5,315 nucleotides of DNA from Pseudomonadota bacterium (lineage in GTDB: Bacteria; Pseudomonadota; Gammaproteobacteria; Burkholderiales; Burkholderiaceae_C): the NCBI GenBank assembly GCA_030918015.1, contig JAUPTP010000205.1, positions 1 through 5,315 of the forward strand. Reading direction: 5' to 3'. The notes below the pieces were generated by a model. It had not been told where the DNA came from and did not search any database. It saw nothing but the letters and a program-made list of their open reading frames with translations. Each line of letters opens with the position of its first letter. The stretch's first letter is position 1. Positions 4,609 through 5,315 of this stretch are shown here, one piece after another. Both the position numbers and the translations under genes were made by a program.

Positions 4609-5315
4609 TCAGCCCATGCGGGCCAGGATCTCGGAGGCGGCCGCCTGATGGCGCGCCGCATCCTCGCGCAGCACCGCCTCGAGCAGCGCACGGGCATCGG
4701 CCTCCCGGCCGATCTCGAGACAGGTTCGCGCCATCTCGACCCGCAAGGCCCCGCGGACATCCGGATCGTCCGCATTGCCCGAAACGACCGCCACCGGCTC
4801 ATCATTCTCGGGTGCCGGACGATCCGTCTCGACCGCACGGACCAGCTCGGTCACCAGCGGCGAGGCCTCGAGCGTGCGGGCCATGTCGACGGCCGCCGTC
4901 GAGACATCGAAATTGCGGGGCGCCGGTGCTGCGGCCTCCATGGCGCGCGAAGGCGCTTCGGCGACCCCGCCACCTGTCGAGGCCTGTCGACGCCACAGCG
5001 CGACGCCCCCGCCCACCACCACCAGACCCCCCACCAGTGCCCAGGGCAACCAGCCCAGGCCGGATGAAGCCGGCTCTTCGGTCGCCGCATCGGCGGCCGG
5101 CCGCAGCGGCGTGACGCTGGCCGAGGCAGGTGCGCGTTGCGGCTCAGGCTCCGCGACCGAGACGACACGCTCGGGGGCGGTCGCCACCACGACCGGCGCC
5201 GAGGCCGGGGCCGGGGCAGACACGCCCGGCTTGGGCGCCGCCGACGCCGACGCGGGCGCCGATGCAGACATCGGGGCGGAGGGCGTGCGGGCTGCCGAGG
5301 CCACGCCGGACGGGG
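4609..5315 (-). CDS. FimV/HubP-like membrane-anchored protein, N-terminal part outside window
   Basis: The frame is open from the right edge to the stop at 4609-4611, about 235 residues; a GTG at 5302-5304 exists but has no Shine-Dalgarno in view and codons stay open before it, so the gene most likely starts outside. Order from N to C: an Ala/Pro/Ser-rich, low-complexity stretch (to about 5060); one transmembrane helix (about 4993-5055, 'LPWALVGGLVVVGGGVALW') followed by WRRQ, which suggests periplasm-to-cytoplasm orientation; an acidic segment; and a C-terminal helical repeat (about 4609-4758) with 'EMARTCLEIGREADARALLE' and 'AAASEILARMG'. This resembles the TPR-like FimV C-terminal motif, where 'A..Y.EMGD...AR.LLEEV...G' is usual. 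FimV/HubP proteins bind peptidoglycan by an outer LysM domain and organise the pole and type IV pili. The LysM would be off-window and is unverified; another TPR protein is possible. The cytoplasmic part, about 125 residues, is short for FimV. Confidence 0.6.
   Translation of the reverse strand, partial: PSGVASAARTPSAPMSASAPASASAAPKPGVSAPAPASAPVVVATAPERVVSVAEPEPQRAPASASVTPLRPAADAATEEPASSGLGWLPWALVGGLVVVGGGVALWRRQASTGGGVAEAPSRAMEAAAPAPRNFDVSTAAVDMARTLEASPLVTELVRAVETDRPAPENDEPVAVVSGNADDPDVRGALRVEMARTCLEIGREADARALLEAVLREDAARHQAAASEILARMG

Noticed and set aside
2347..5067. A 906-residue open frame on the + strand covering amt and the unknown gene
   Set aside because: It lies in a different frame from amt, has Arg/Pro/Gly-rich shadow composition with no motif, and crosses into the opposite-strand FimV-like gene. 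Long false frames are normal at this GC content.

Overview
The window is very GC-rich (G or C at most third codon positions) and densely coded. It looks like a piece of a betaproteobacterial chromosome, most likely Burkholderiales of the Leptothrix/Rubrivivax/Sphaerotilus type. That placement is inferred from protein style and base composition, not from a database match. No mobile element, CRISPR array, integrase or phage gene is visible, and base composition is even throughout.

Left part (1-1153): the C-terminal two thirds of an NAD-dependent epimerase/dehydratase-like (SDR) protein runs in from the left edge on the + strand. It meets, with only 6 bases between stop codons, a complete rhomboid intramembrane serine protease on the - strand. 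Middle (1189-2288): a tRNA-Leu(CAA) gene lies on the - strand 35 bases upstream of the rhomboid gene and reads in the same direction. A divergent spacer of about 107 bases, carrying a 16-bp perfect palindrome, separates it from cysM, the PLP-dependent cysteine synthase B, on the + strand.

Right part (2289-5315): a 254-base non-coding stretch holds two small inverted repeats and a plausible sigma-54 promoter. It is followed by an Amt-family ammonium transporter. Fifteen bases after the amt stop, and in the same reading frame, starts a gene for an unrecognised two-domain soluble protein with a long Pro/Ala linker. The two very probably form one transcription unit. Facing them, across a 32-base gap with a small hairpin, is the 3' part of a membrane-anchored protein resembling the C-terminal end of FimV/HubP-type polar proteins; it runs off the right edge.

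Functionally the window is mostly housekeeping: sulfur assimilation (CysM), ammonium uptake or sensing (Amt), a membrane protease and a tRNA. The least ordinary parts are the amt + unknown-gene pair, the unusual residues beside the first pore histidine of the transporter, and the orphan FimV-like gene. I see no clear evidence of a wholly new system.
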